NCBI GenBank assembly: GCA_047947135.1 | Contig: CP170457.1 | Span: 310,001-374,000, forward strand | Source of the DNA: Planctobacterium sp047947135 | GTDB lineage: Bacteria > Pseudomonadota > Gammaproteobacteria > Enterobacterales > Alteromonadaceae | Direction of reading: 5' to 3' | DNA: 64,000 nt | Shown: positions 47,591 through 56,544 of the stretch, piece after piece | How positions within the stretch are numbered: position 1 is the first letter of the stretch | Layout: each line of letters starts with the position of its first letter | Notes under the pieces: generated by a model | Seen by the model: the letters and a program-made list of their open reading frames with translations, nothing else | Database searches by the model: none | What the model was told of the DNA's origin: nothing | Translations under genes and position numbers: made by a program

Positions 47591-48460
47591 TTACCTCGCT
47601 GAGTTTTCCTGAATTAACTTCAAAGCTCCATCTATATGGACATCGCGTTGCGGGAAGGCAATAACAATACCGTGTTGGGCAAACAATGCGTCCAGTTCAA
47701 AACGGATGTCGCTGCGTATAATACGCAAATCCCGTTCGACCGTAGCATGGATCCAAAAAGAAACTTCAAACACCAGTGAATTGTCACCAAAGTCTTCAAA
47801 TATAACCACTGGTTCGGGCTCGCCTAACACTGCGGCCTGTGTCTTAGTTGCCTGCATAATCAGCTCAGATACTTGTCTGACCGGAGAACCATAGGCCACG
47901 CCTATGCGCACTGAAGAACGTGTCAGTCTGTCTACCAGCGTCCAGTTCACCACGGTGTTCTCCAGTAATTTGCTATTCGGGATCAGCATATGTACACCAT
48001 CGACACGACGAATGCGGGTTGAACGAGTATTGATAGACTCAACTTTACCTCTGGCGTCATCAACTTCTAAAAAATCACCAATGCGAATAGGTCGTTCCCA
48101 CATCAATATCCAGCCGCTGATAAAATTATTAATGATGTTTTGCGCGCCAAAACCGAATCCAATCGCAATAGCACCAGATAAGAAGGCGAAAGCTGTCAAA
48201 GGCACGTTTATCATATCCAGTGTTGTGATAATCAAAAGCGCCAGCCCGATCACAAAGAGCAGCCGCCGCAATAAATGAATCACATCAGCAGCAACCCCTT
48301 TGCTGGTAAGGCGTGCAGCTACAGCACTTACAAACCACTTTAACAATAAGTAGCCACCAATCAGGACAGCCGGAATCAACAACACATCCCCTACCGTGAA
48401 TGCCTTGTCATCGAGGCTAAATAATATGAAATTCAGGAAATTTGAAATGTTGTCCAACAT
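47591..48460 (-). CDS. MscS-family mechanosensitive channel
   Basis: A 289-residue small-conductance channel. The N-terminal helices lead into the pore helix (AFAFLSGAIAIGFGFGAQNIINNFISG, split Gly/Ala pattern) and the beta domain (PIRIGDFLEVDDARGKVESINTRSTRIR), then the C-terminal alpha/beta domain. It opens under membrane tension to release solutes. It is compact, close to MscS itself. It precedes zntB on the same strand. Confidence 0.9.
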   Translation of the reverse strand: MLDNISNFLNFILFSLDDKAFTVGDVLLIPAVLIGGYLLLKWFVSAVAARLTSKGVAADVIHLLRRLLFVIGLALLIITTLDMINVPLTAFAFLSGAIAIGFGFGAQNIINNFISGWILMWERPIRIGDFLEVDDARGKVESINTRSTRIRRVDGVHMLIPNSKLLENTVVNWTLVDRLTRSSVRIGVAYGSPVRQVSELIMQATKTQAAVLGEPEPVVIFEDFGDNSLVFEVSFWIHATVERDLRIIRSDIRFELDALFAQHGIVIAFPQRDVHIDGALKLIQENSAR

Positions 48461-48934
48461 ACATTGCGTCCGGGGCTGTCAGCCCAAAGAGAGTGATGAT
48501 ATCTACGGTAGCGGATTCGGATAGGTTTGCAAAAGACTTTCGCATATCGTTTGACGACTGCATCAGAATTCCCCGGTTTCTGCTGTGCATGGCTAATATA
48601 ACTGGATTAGTCGGTTTATAGATTATTTGATATGTTTTTCACGCACCCAATTTGCCAGCAAGCAAGCTGCCTATTCAGGTTGGCGAGCATGTGACAGGTA
48701 TAAATGGTAAAGCTACAGCAGATGTCTCTCTCACTGAGTGCAATCATATCGCCTCGACGATCCGCCAGCATCAAGTTTGCCTTGCACGACAAAATCAATG
48801 TCTGTTGTTAGAAACAAGCCACATTGATGGCAATTCAAACCTGTAGCAACTGATAACAACGCTAGATTAAATATGCTCGGGAACTGAATTGGGGTAAGCC
48901 ATGCAAGGCACCACAATAAATGTCTTAAATTGAA
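48461..48934. other. Non-coding gap of about 470 bp
   Basis: It holds the promoter side of the mscS-like gene and the 3' side of the metallo-hydrolase gene. Short open frames on both strands lack a ribosome site, and their translations look like non-coding sequence. No terminator with a T run was found. Confidence 0.5.
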
Positions 48935-49888
48935 CTACTCTGCTTTTTTCAGCTTCCGGTACATCATCTCTATCAGATACCCTATGTTGGTCTCGAAGTC
49001 CTGATACTGGTTCTGATAGACAGGTCCTAAGTTGGCTTTTATCTGATTCAAAATAGCGGCTTTGGAATTTCCAGAGTGATAGCCTTCTCTCACTGCCGCC
49101 CATGCAGTGGTCAGAAAGCGAATATCCCGTTCTAGCGATTCGACACTGGTTACAGACCCATGACCAGTGAGCACATATTCAGGCTCTAGACCACGCACGA
49201 GTTCAAGGGTCGCAATCAATTCTGGAAGACGACCTCGCGGTGTCATAATGGGCAACCAGTCAGAACTTAAAACATCGCCACCAAAAATGACTTTTTGCTG
49301 CGGTAACCACATCAAAACATCACCAGGAGAATGGCCATCGTTTGACAGAATAAATTCAACTTCAGTACTGCCGAAACGACGCACTTTTTGTGGCTCCAAA
49401 AATGTTTGAGGAATAGAGATTTTTTCTGTAACTGCATGGCCTGCGGTTGCTTGCGTAAACAGTGAAGCAACGTCATGCCCTTCTTTTGCCATGACAACGA
49501 CGGCCTCTGACGTCGATAATATATTAGCCCCAGCGTCAGCAAATACCGAGTTGCCCAACCAGTGATCTGCGTGGCTGTGGGAATTGATCACCCAGCGGAC
49601 AGGTTGTTCTGTTACCGACTCAATCGCCTTTAGAATTTCTCGTCCTATAGCCTCTGAAGAGCCAGTGTCAAAAACCAGCACACCATCATCAGTCACAACA
49701 AAGTGACTATTAGAATTCCAACCCTTGTTTTGGGGTGTAGGCAAACCATAATGTGGCGCAATAATACTGTATACATTTTCGGTAACAGGTAGTACTGATA
49801 TTCCCGGTGTCGCGGTGCCAGCCGCGGCAGCAGTTATGAGACAATTAAAAAGGCAGGTGATACCGGTCAAAATAGTGAAATACTTCAT
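48935..49888 (-). CDS. Secreted metallo-beta-lactamase-fold hydrolase
   Basis: A 317-residue protein with a signal peptide (about 1-23). The metal motif HSHADH (His104, His106, Asp108, His109) is followed by further ligands in SNDGHSPGD, FGGDVLSS and TGHGS. The segment NSHFVVTDDGVLVFDTG is typical of the broad MBL-fold group found in periplasmic quinoprotein relay and similar hydrolases. It is not close to a class B antibiotic-resistance enzyme by its motifs. Its substrate is unknown. Confidence 0.8.
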   Translation of the reverse strand: MKYFTILTGITCLFNCLITAAAAGTATPGISVLPVTENVYSIIAPHYGLPTPQNKGWNSNSHFVVTDDGVLVFDTGSSEAIGREILKAIESVTEQPVRWVINSHSHADHWLGNSVFADAGANILSTSEAVVVMAKEGHDVASLFTQATAGHAVTEKISIPQTFLEPQKVRRFGSTEVEFILSNDGHSPGDVLMWLPQQKVIFGGDVLSSDWLPIMTPRGRLPELIATLELVRGLEPEYVLTGHGSVTSVESLERDIRFLTTAWAAVREGYHSGNSKAAILNQIKANLGPVYQNQYQDFETNIGYLIEMMYRKLKKAE

Positions 49889-50075
49889 ATACTACATCCT
49901 TGTCTTAGTGGATTGGTCTTCATAAACAACCCATCATGAGCTTTTCCGAATTTGTTGTGTTTATATCAGAGCAGAGGTGGGAAATTAATAACAATCAGGC
50001 GAGTTGCAAAAATTTACAGGTGAAATGAGGTTACACCGACGCGGGTAGCAGATATTGGCAAGAAAACAGAAGGAA

Positions 50076-50098
50076 AAGGCACCTGTGAAAGGTGCCTT
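50076..50098 (-). terminator. Intrinsic terminator of ppa
   Basis: The stem AAGGCACCT/AGGTGCCTT (5 nt loop) is followed on the minus strand by TTCCTTCTGTTTTCTT. It lies 20 nt after the ppa stop. Confidence 0.8.
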
Positions 50099-50117
50099 AG
50101 TAAAGTAAAAGCAGGTT

Positions 50118-50666
50118 TTAGAATGCTGGTTTATTTGGCTCAGCTTCGTAACGTGCCACACTGTCAGTGATTTCTTTTTTGGCTGCTGTGCTGTCAGCCC
50201 AGCCCTGGATTTTCACCCATTTGTTTGGCTCAAGATCTTTATAGTGTTCAAAGAAGTGCTCGATCTGCTTTAACAACGGTTCAGACACTTGCGTGTACTC
50301 GTTGATACCTCGATACAAGGTAGACAGCTTATCAATTGGCACAGCCAGTACTTTTGCGTCTTCACCTGACTCATCGGTCATGTTCAAAACCCCAACTGGG
50401 CGACAGGTGATTACCGAACCCGCAACAAGGGCAAACGGAGTCACAACCAGCACATCTACCGGGTCACCATCGTCTGACAATGTGTGTGGCACATAGCCAT
50501 AGTTGGTTGGGTAGTGCATGGGAGTCGCCATAAAACGATCGACAAATATTGCGCCAGATTCCTTATCCACTTCGTATTTGACGGGATCAGAATGGGCAGG
50601 GATCTCAATGATCACATTGATTTCTTCTGGCAACTTCTTGCCAGCAGGCACTGCATTTAAGCTCAT
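50118..50666 (-). CDS. ppa: Inorganic pyrophosphatase, soluble family I
   Basis: A 182-residue family I enzyme. Active-site motifs are intact: EIPAHSDPVKYEVDKESG, FVDRFMATPMHYPTNYGYVP, DDGDPVDVLVV (three Asp metal ligands), DESGEDAKVLAVP and HFFEHYKDLEPNKWVKI. It breaks down pyrophosphate from biosynthesis in the cytoplasm. A good promoter and terminator flank it as a single-gene unit. A membrane pyrophosphatase is encoded 6 kb away. Confidence 0.96.
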   Translation of the reverse strand: MSLNAVPAGKKLPEEINVIIEIPAHSDPVKYEVDKESGAIFVDRFMATPMHYPTNYGYVPHTLSDDGDPVDVLVVTPFALVAGSVITCRPVGVLNMTDESGEDAKVLAVPIDKLSTLYRGINEYTQVSEPLLKQIEHFFEHYKDLEPNKWVKIQGWADSTAAKKEITDSVARYEAEPNKPAF

Positions 50667-50707
50667 GGAAATATACCTTGATTAAGTTTAAGAAAGGAAT
50701 GGCGGTG

Positions 50708-50735
50708 ATTATAAGGACTGAATTAGGTACTGCAA
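50708..50735 (-). promoter_or_regulatory. ppa promoter
   Basis: On the minus strand TTGCAG and a perfect TATAAT are 16 bp apart, about 40 nt before the ppa ATG and right after the RND terminator. Confidence 0.6.
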
Positions 50736-50738
50736 TCT

Positions 50739-50764
50739 AAATGGTGGCATTCCTGCCACCATTT
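50739..50764 (-). terminator. Terminator of the RND operon
   Basis: A perfect 11 bp stem AAATGGTGGCA/TGCCACCATTT with a 4 nt loop lies 8 nt after the RND stop. The T run is short on the minus strand. Confidence 0.65.
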
Positions 50765-50772
50765 ACGATTTT

Positions 50773-53700
50773 TTAATGAGAACTGGCTTTTTTAAGTATC
50801 ATGTCACGGATTTTGACTATGAGTGGGGAGATCAAATCAATGATCCTGTTTTTCAACCAAACCAATCCTTTGCGCACATCCTGCATGATCATGTAGAGGC
50901 TGGGTACCAAAATCAACGTCACCAGAGTGGCAAACAGCACTGCAAAGCCAAGTCCAACAGCCATGGGTATTACAAATCTTGCCTGTAAACTTGTTTCAAA
51001 CATAATTGGAAGAACACCAACAAAAGTGGTGATAGATGTCAGGGTAATTGCTCTGAAACGCGCACAACCTGCTTCAATCACCGATTCCTTGACAGAGAAC
51101 CCTTGAGCTCTTCGCTGATTGACAAAGTCCGTCATCACCAGACTGTCGTTAATCACTACTCCAGCAGCCGCAATTAATCCAAATATCGACATTAAACTTA
51201 TATCCAGCCCCACTAAAAAGTGTCCGAAAATTGCCCCCGTTAAACTAAAGGGAATGACCGACATAATGATCAGCGGATGTGAATAACTCTTCAGCGGAAC
51301 AGCCAGAAGGATGTAGACCATGATCATCCCTGCGAGAAAGAACATCAATTGTTCATTTTGCTGTGCCTGTGTTTCTTCAATCGAACCACCCAGCTCCGTT
51401 TTCACTGAAGGGAATTTCTGTTTTAACTGCTGCAGCAGATTTTCCCTAATATTTTTGACCACTTCGTTTGGCTCAACGACTTCTTCGTCAATTGCGCCAT
51501 AAACATAAACGCTGCGATAACCACCTTCACGTCGAATATAACTGATACCCGGCTCTTCCTTTAAGGCAACCACATCACCCAACATTACCTCCTGACCGGT
51601 TGGTGTCGTTAATACCGTGTATTTTAATGAGGCAAATCGCTCCCGGGTGAGTTTGGGATAGCGCACCATGACCTTCACTTCTTCGCCATTTCGAATAACC
51701 CGTTGCGCTTCCCCCCCATAGAAGCTGTCGCCAACCTGTCGCGCAATCGTCGCTAAATCTAGTCCTAAATCGTAGGCCACGGGTAATAATTCAATCTGAA
51801 TTTCTTTACTGGCAGGATCGATGGTTGAGCTGATATCAAACAGTCCTTCCTGCTGCTGCAACATCGCAATAAATTCTCGGCCTGCGGCATTTAAGATTTT
51901 CAGATCACCACCAAACAACAGATAACCAAAGTCGTCTGCACCACCACCAATTACGTTTTCTTGAATGGAAATGGACTTTAACCCAGGAATCTCTGGCAAT
52001 TCCTGTCGCCAGCGCCTAGCAATCTCAAATGCGTCATAAGGTCGAAGCTCTTCTTCTACTAGAGGGACAACTAAGCGAGCTTCGGTCCTGCCACTGTTAA
52101 ATGCCAGTAAGTCCCTGATCATTTTTTGCCCAAACTCTTGTTCCGTTTTGGTATCAACTTCGTATACAACATTTTCAATCGTTTTTAATGCTTGAATGGT
52201 CATTTCATCTGACACATTTTCGTTCATTTCAATGTTAATACCTGGAAAGTCGGTGGGTACTGCAGGTCGATCTACAACGCGAACATAATTCCCCATTACC
52301 AGACCAATACTCATTAACAGCATTGCCAAAAAGGACGCTAACACCGTCCACCGCCACTCTGTGCAGGTCGTAACCAATTGTTTGTAAGGCCCGTTTACAA
52401 ATTTAAAGAAGCGAGTGTTAAAGCGGCCGCGCCAGGAATTTTTGTTGGGTTCTTTAAATTTAGTATGTGCCAGATGTGCAGGTAAAATGAGCTTTGATTC
52501 TACTAGACTAAAAAACAAACACAGTACGACTACCGTGGCAATATTATAGAAGAAAGTCCCGTCTGGCCCAGAAGACAACATAAATGGAACAAAAACCGCG
52601 ATTGTGGTTAAAACGCCAAATGTAGCCGGGGTAGCAACGCGTTTAGCACCGATAATGACATTTTTGACCCCACCTCCTTTTACCTCTACCTCCGTATAAA
52701 CACTTTCACCAATAACGATGGCATCATCGACAACAATCCCCAGCACCATAATAAATGCGAAAAGCGACGCAATGTTTATAGTCACACCGAATACCGGCAT
52801 CATCATAACTGCGCCCAAAAAGCAGACCGGAAGACCCACCATGACCCAAACAGCTAATCTGAAACGAAGGAAGATGGTCAGCATGATGGCCACTAAAAAG
52901 GCACCCAGCGCAAGATTTTCCAACATCATATCCAACCGAGCATTGAGGTAGTAGGTCATGTCCACCAGTACTTTAAGTTCCAAACCTTCTGGCAGGGTTT
53001 TATTGCGTTCTTCAATAAAACGTTTCACTGATTCCGCTACTGGAACCATATTTTGCTCTTTGGTGGCCTTTACCGACATAAAGATTGCATTTTCGCCGGA
53101 ATATTTGAAATAGCGCTCCCCTTCGGCGAAGCCATCTTTTATCGTGGCCACATCCTGCAAGGTAACACGCGCACCATTTTTTCCGATTTTCACCGGGATA
53201 TGCCTAAACTCTTCACCGGAATAAAGCTGATTATCTACCCGAACAGAAATAATGCCAGAATCGGTCTGTAACTGACCTGCGGATATATTGGCGGAATATC
53301 GTCGGATAGCGTCAGTGATGTTTTGCAGGGTTAAATTGTACTTGCGTAATTGTTCAGGGAGTACTTCGATGGCGATTTCGTCGTCCGGGTCAGCCAAATT
53401 AACCAAGGAAACATTACTTAATTCCAGTAATTCGTTCTCTATCTGCCTCGCGATAGGTTTCAGTGATGTCAATGGCACATCACCTACTAAAGACAAGTCC
53501 AGAACCTGTTGTTGAAATTCCCGCTGGTAAACAGTAACAGGCTCCATTCCAGCCGGAAACGTAGCAATTGAATCAACCCTGGCTTTTACCTTATCAAGCA
53601 CCTCGCTTAAATCCGCTTTTGAATGCAATTCAAGTGATACTCTTCCGGAACCTCTGTTTGCCCTTGAAACTGACTCTTTTATTTCAGTAACGTCTTTAAG

Positions 53701-53979
53701 TACTTCTTCGATCTTAATAATGATACTTTCTTCAATTTCCTGAGGTGAAGCGCCCGGATAAACAGCTGCCACATCAATTGAGTTGATTTCCTGATTAGGA
53801 AACATTTGTCGCTGAATGGTGAGATAAACTGCCAACCCCATTATGATAATAAAAAACATCATCAGGTTAGCCGCGACAGGGTTGTTGGCGAAGAATGCAA
53901 TAATGCCTTTATTCACATCTTCAGATTTCACTTCCCCTGGCAAGTCGCCATTGGGATGTTCTACTTGGGATTCAGACAT
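50773..53979 (-). CDS. RND efflux pump, AcrB-type inner-membrane subunit
   Basis: A 1068-residue RND transporter with 12 helices and two large periplasmic loops. Helix 4 has GIVVDDAIVIGES, with the proton-relay Asp pair; the second half has a matching GVVINDSLVMTDFVNQRR segment. An unusual N-terminal stretch of about 22 polar residues precedes the first helix. It forms a tripartite pump with the adaptor encoded 13 nt upstream. No outer-membrane channel gene is nearby, so a TolC from elsewhere is expected. The substrate is unknown. Confidence 0.92.
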   Translation of the reverse strand: MSESQVEHPNGDLPGEVKSEDVNKGIIAFFANNPVAANLMMFFIIIMGLAVYLTIQRQMFPNQEINSIDVAAVYPGASPQEIEESIIIKIEEVLKDVTEIKESVSRANRGSGRVSLELHSKADLSEVLDKVKARVDSIATFPAGMEPVTVYQREFQQQVLDLSLVGDVPLTSLKPIARQIENELLELSNVSLVNLADPDDEIAIEVLPEQLRKYNLTLQNITDAIRRYSANISAGQLQTDSGIISVRVDNQLYSGEEFRHIPVKIGKNGARVTLQDVATIKDGFAEGERYFKYSGENAIFMSVKATKEQNMVPVAESVKRFIEERNKTLPEGLELKVLVDMTYYLNARLDMMLENLALGAFLVAIMLTIFLRFRLAVWVMVGLPVCFLGAVMMMPVFGVTINIASLFAFIMVLGIVVDDAIVIGESVYTEVEVKGGGVKNVIIGAKRVATPATFGVLTTIAVFVPFMLSSGPDGTFFYNIATVVVLCLFFSLVESKLILPAHLAHTKFKEPNKNSWRGRFNTRFFKFVNGPYKQLVTTCTEWRWTVLASFLAMLLMSIGLVMGNYVRVVDRPAVPTDFPGINIEMNENVSDEMTIQALKTIENVVYEVDTKTEQEFGQKMIRDLLAFNSGRTEARLVVPLVEEELRPYDAFEIARRWRQELPEIPGLKSISIQENVIGGGADDFGYLLFGGDLKILNAAGREFIAMLQQQEGLFDISSTIDPASKEIQIELLPVAYDLGLDLATIARQVGDSFYGGEAQRVIRNGEEVKVMVRYPKLTRERFASLKYTVLTTPTGQEVMLGDVVALKEEPGISYIRREGGYRSVYVYGAIDEEVVEPNEVVKNIRENLLQQLKQKFPSVKTELGGSIEETQAQQNEQLMFFLAGMIMVYILLAVPLKSYSHPLIIMSVIPFSLTGAIFGHFLVGLDISLMSIFGLIAAAGVVINDSLVMTDFVNQRRAQGFSVKESVIEAGCARFRAITLTSITTFVGVLPIMFETSLQARFVIPMAVGLGFAVLFATLVTLILVPSLYMIMQDVRKGLVWLKNRIIDLISPLIVKIRDMILKKASSH

Positions 53980-53992
53980 GTTTTACTCCAGA

Positions 53993-55147
53993 TTACAGGC
54001 TATTTGCAGCCGTGATATCGCTATTGACTGCGACTTTTACTTCCATGCCTTTCTGGGGATATTCAGGGACCGTGGTGACCAGTTTATCCTGATTTCGCAA
54101 ACCATCGCTGATTAAGAAAAACTCTCCCTCTTCACGCAATACAGCAACCGTCTTAGGCATGAGTTTCTGTTCTTCATCTACTACCCAGACCGTTTGATTG
54201 GTAACCAGCTCTTGTGGCAGTCGAAAAACATTTTCCAGCGTTTGACCCACAAAGCTGACTTCTGCATAACTGCCAAATTTCAGTTTATCCAACCCCGATT
54301 TGAATCCATAAGGATCTTCAACTCTAACCACCAACTGCCCCATTCGGGTGGCACTGTCGACGATGCCTAAATCACGCAATACTTTGCCATCTCGTGTAAC
54401 CGTTTTGATTCCACGGCTGGTTACCTGAGCAGGCTGACCGGTGATTTCATTAGGTAAAAACGTGGTATCGAAGCCCGCGATAGGAATGGTAATTTCGGCG
54501 GCCTCTACATTATTCAGCACCGCAATTTGTGATCCCATTGCGACAAACTGGCCGACACCGATATTTTTGCTCACCACCAGGGCATCAAATGGCGCTTTCA
54601 CCTCGCAGTTTTCCAGATCCCGTTTGGCAATCTTCACCGCGGCTTCCGCCGATTTCACTGCGGCATGAGCACTGAGGACTTGTGGTTTCCTAAGATACAA
54701 GTCAGTTACTCGATTGCTATCCAGCAGTTTTGCCTCTTCTTTGGCGACGTTGGCACGCGCCTGCTCTTCAATCAGTACTGCTGTCGCTCTTGAAAGCTCC
54801 GCTTCTGCCTGCCATAGCGCCGCTTCGTAAGTATCTTTCTCGATAGAGAATAACGTTTCCCCGCGCTGGATTAAGCCACCAGGTACAAAGTTAGGATGCC
54901 AGCTCATCACCTCGCCTGATACCTGTGCAGAGAGTTGCGTTCGTTCTAAGGGTTCCACTTCGCCAAAACTGGTAATCACGACCTGATAATCTTGCGCTGA
55001 GACAGACTCAACACTGACTGTTGGTCGGGTATCGACTGGCTCTTGATCACCATCCTTTTTACCTGTCTCGGCGATAGCCAACATACAAACGACACCAAAA
55101 CCGAAAACAGCAATGGGCGTCAGGCGTTTTTTCCATTTCATATTCAT
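53993..55147 (-). CDS. RND efflux pump periplasmic adaptor
   Basis: A 384-residue membrane-fusion protein. It has an N-terminal signal or anchor helix (about 9-25), a lipoyl half (SAQVSGEVMSWHPNFVPGGLIQRGETLF), an alpha hairpin (about 105-170), the second lipoyl half (CEVKAPFDALVVSKNIGVGQFV), then beta-barrel and membrane-proximal domains. It is first in the two-gene pump operon. Confidence 0.9.
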   Translation of the reverse strand: MNMKWKKRLTPIAVFGFGVVCMLAIAETGKKDGDQEPVDTRPTVSVESVSAQDYQVVITSFGEVEPLERTQLSAQVSGEVMSWHPNFVPGGLIQRGETLFSIEKDTYEAALWQAEAELSRATAVLIEEQARANVAKEEAKLLDSNRVTDLYLRKPQVLSAHAAVKSAEAAVKIAKRDLENCEVKAPFDALVVSKNIGVGQFVAMGSQIAVLNNVEAAEITIPIAGFDTTFLPNEITGQPAQVTSRGIKTVTRDGKVLRDLGIVDSATRMGQLVVRVEDPYGFKSGLDKLKFGSYAEVSFVGQTLENVFRLPQELVTNQTVWVVDEEQKLMPKTVAVLREEGEFFLISDGLRNQDKLVTTVPEYPQKGMEVKVAVNSDITAANSL

Positions 55148-55457
55148 ATCTCAAGGGACCTTATTAACACTTCAATCAATGATATCTGAGTGACGAGCGA
55201 ACCCCAGCATCATATTGTAATAAACCATTTTGGTTCAGCCTTTTTGCTGACAAACATTTACATTGTGTACTTTAGCACAAAGCAATCTTTCCCAAACCTG
55301 TTAGGTATACGTTGAACTATGGAATTTTAATCAGATTGTATCGCTGTTTTTGACAAACCGATTGTGCCAAAAGTCATGAATCTATCGAGAACAAAGCACA
55401 TCTATAGAAATTTAAGGACAACTGACCTAAATATCAGGACACATTCTGTTTCCACCG
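55148..55457. promoter_or_regulatory. Divergent control region between the RND operon and the small-peptide gene
   Basis: It holds the palindrome AACCA-TTT-TGGTT at 55223-55235, next to a minus-strand TATGAT (about 55212-55217) that could be the -10 of the pump operon. This would suit a TetR- or MarR-type operator, but no regulator gene is adjacent. No coding frame is supported. Confidence 0.35.
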
Positions 55458-55486
55458 TTGCATAGCGCATTTTGCCTGTTTATAAA
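55458..55486 (+). promoter_or_regulatory. Promoter of the small-peptide gene
   Basis: TTGCAT and TATAAA are spaced by 17 bp, about 65 nt upstream of the ATG at 55552. Two small inverted repeats follow in the leader: GTGAGT/ACTCAC (55494-55509) and ACCGTT/AACGGT (55510-55527). Confidence 0.5.
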
Positions 55487-55551
55487 TAATACGGTGAGTC
55501 GTCACTCACACCGTTGATTAAAACGGTTAACAACAAGTTAAGGATGAATTT

Positions 55552-55707
55552 ATGACACAGGGTAATGGAAATATGACATCGCAATCTCACACCACTCTTA
55601 TCGAATTAGATAACGAGCAGTTGCATTTAATTTCAGGGGCAGGTGCAGCACACCAATGCATCTCGAACGATCCGTATGCAGGTGACTATTTGTTGCAGGC
55701 GCATTGA
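55552..55707 (+). CDS. 51-residue peptide with double-glycine-like leader, possible bacteriocin or signal precursor
   Basis: A small gene with an AAGGA ribosome site 7 nt before ATG 55552, ending at TGA 55705-55707. The first 30 residues end in LIELDNEQLHLISGA, which fits the double-glycine leader pattern (L..xxEL..ISGG/GA) cut by C39-peptidase ABC exporters. The remaining 21 residues, GAAHQCISNDPYAGDYLLQA plus His, contain one Cys. The gene has its own promoter and a strong terminator. No exporter, maturation enzyme or immunity gene is recognised next to it. The leader reading is an inference from pattern; this could also be another short peptide of unknown role. Confidence 0.6.
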   Translation: MTQGNGNMTSQSHTTLIELDNEQLHLISGAGAAHQCISNDPYAGDYLLQAH

Positions 55708-55714
55708 TATTATT

Positions 55715-55743
55715 GGCCCTCCCTACAACGAGGGCCGTTTTTT
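55715..55743 (+). terminator. Intrinsic terminator after the small-peptide gene
   Basis: The stem GGCCCTC/GAGGGCC with an 8 nt loop is followed by GTTTTTT. It lies 8 nt after the peptide stop and 15 nt before the next gene, so it may also act as an attenuator for that gene. Confidence 0.85.
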
Positions 55744-55757
55744 ATAAGGAGTAGAAA

Positions 55758-56282
55758 ATGATTTCGCAGGGAAAGGTTCTCGCCAATTTATTAATGATAG
55801 TTTGGCTATTTCCAACATTTGCCGCCAAAGGCGATATTGTATCTAAAGATTCTGAGCACTCGATGGAACGAATCGAAGTAACGGGTAAACCTCCCAAACA
55901 TTTTTTCCGGGAACGATTATATCTGGCACAGGAAAACTTTTTTGAACTGTTCAACCAACTGACACAGGATGAGGCATTTAAAGTCACCTGTGAACGTCGC
56001 AAACAACATGCTTTTACACGTCTAACGGAACGTGTCTGTGAAGCACAATTCGTATCCGATATTAAACATGAAAATCTGGCGAGAGCCAGTGAAATGCAAA
56101 GTAAGAAATCTTCTGCACTCCATCTGGGGGACAAGTCAAAATACCGCAAACAGTATAAAGAAATGCAGCAAAAACAACTGCAGCATATGGTAGAGCTACT
56201 TAATTCTAATACGAAATTGAGACAGCAATTCCAAGCGCTACAGCAAGCAAAAAATCAATTTGACCAATATGACGAAGAGTAA
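55758..56282 (+). CDS. Small secreted protein of unknown function
   Basis: A 174-residue protein starting at ATG 55758, with AAGGAG about 7 nt upstream. It has a signal peptide (about 1-23, ending in FAAKG). The mature part is charged and helical: MERIEVTGKPPKHFFRERLYLAQENFFELFNQL, then two cysteines (near 74 and 94; VTCERR and ERVCEAQF) that may form a disulphide, and a Gln/Lys-rich C-terminal helix. I have a sense of similar secreted proteins in marine gammaproteobacteria but no function. It follows the peptide gene through a terminator, so some readthrough could link the two. Confidence 0.65.
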   Translation: MISQGKVLANLLMIVWLFPTFAAKGDIVSKDSEHSMERIEVTGKPPKHFFRERLYLAQENFFELFNQLTQDEAFKVTCERRKQHAFTRLTERVCEAQFVSDIKHENLARASEMQSKKSSALHLGDKSKYRKQYKEMQQKQLQHMVELLNSNTKLRQQFQALQQAKNQFDQYDEE

Positions 56283-56323
56283 AGCCTGCGATTGCGTGGC
56301 AACTGATTGAATGCCATTTTTTC

Positions 56324-56353
56324 TTTACAAATTATTAACATAGTAGATATAGT
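56324..56353 (+). promoter_or_regulatory. hppA promoter
   Basis: TTTACA and TATAGT are 18 bp apart. Transcription from about 56360 would give a leader of about 185 nt before the hppA ATG. Confidence 0.45.
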
Positions 56354-56415
56354 GAACCCAACGGAGAATTATAAAATACAACAGGACAAGCTTCATTTCA
56401 TATGAACTTCCCTGA

Positions 56416-56473
56416 TGTGTCATGCCTGGTCGGGTTTTTCAGGGACGGCAACCAGCTAGTCGACCCATGCACA
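56416..56473 (+). ncRNA. Structured leader RNA of hppA, riboswitch candidate
   Basis: A 13-nt continuous right arm (56461-56473, CGACCCATGCACA) pairs with three blocks of the left arm (UGUG 56416-56419, CAUG 56421-56424, GGUCG 56428-56432), leaving bulges U and CCU. An inner stem GGUU/AACC (56433-56436 with 56450-56453) closes the loop UUUCAGGGACGGC. Downstream, AAAGCG/CGCTTT (56485-56498) and GACGC/GCGTC (56491-56508) cannot form together, which would suit a switch. The ligand is not known; Na+ is a reasonable guess from the downstream gene. Confidence 0.5.
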
Positions 56474-56544
56474 ACATTCAGCTCAAAGCGGACGCTTTAT
56501 TAGGCGTCGTTGCGGATCGATGTATTGCAAACTTGAGGTAACAT

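Noticed and set aside
48652..48846. 64-residue frame in the gap after the mscS-like gene
   Set aside because: There is no ribosome site, and the composition is like random translation.
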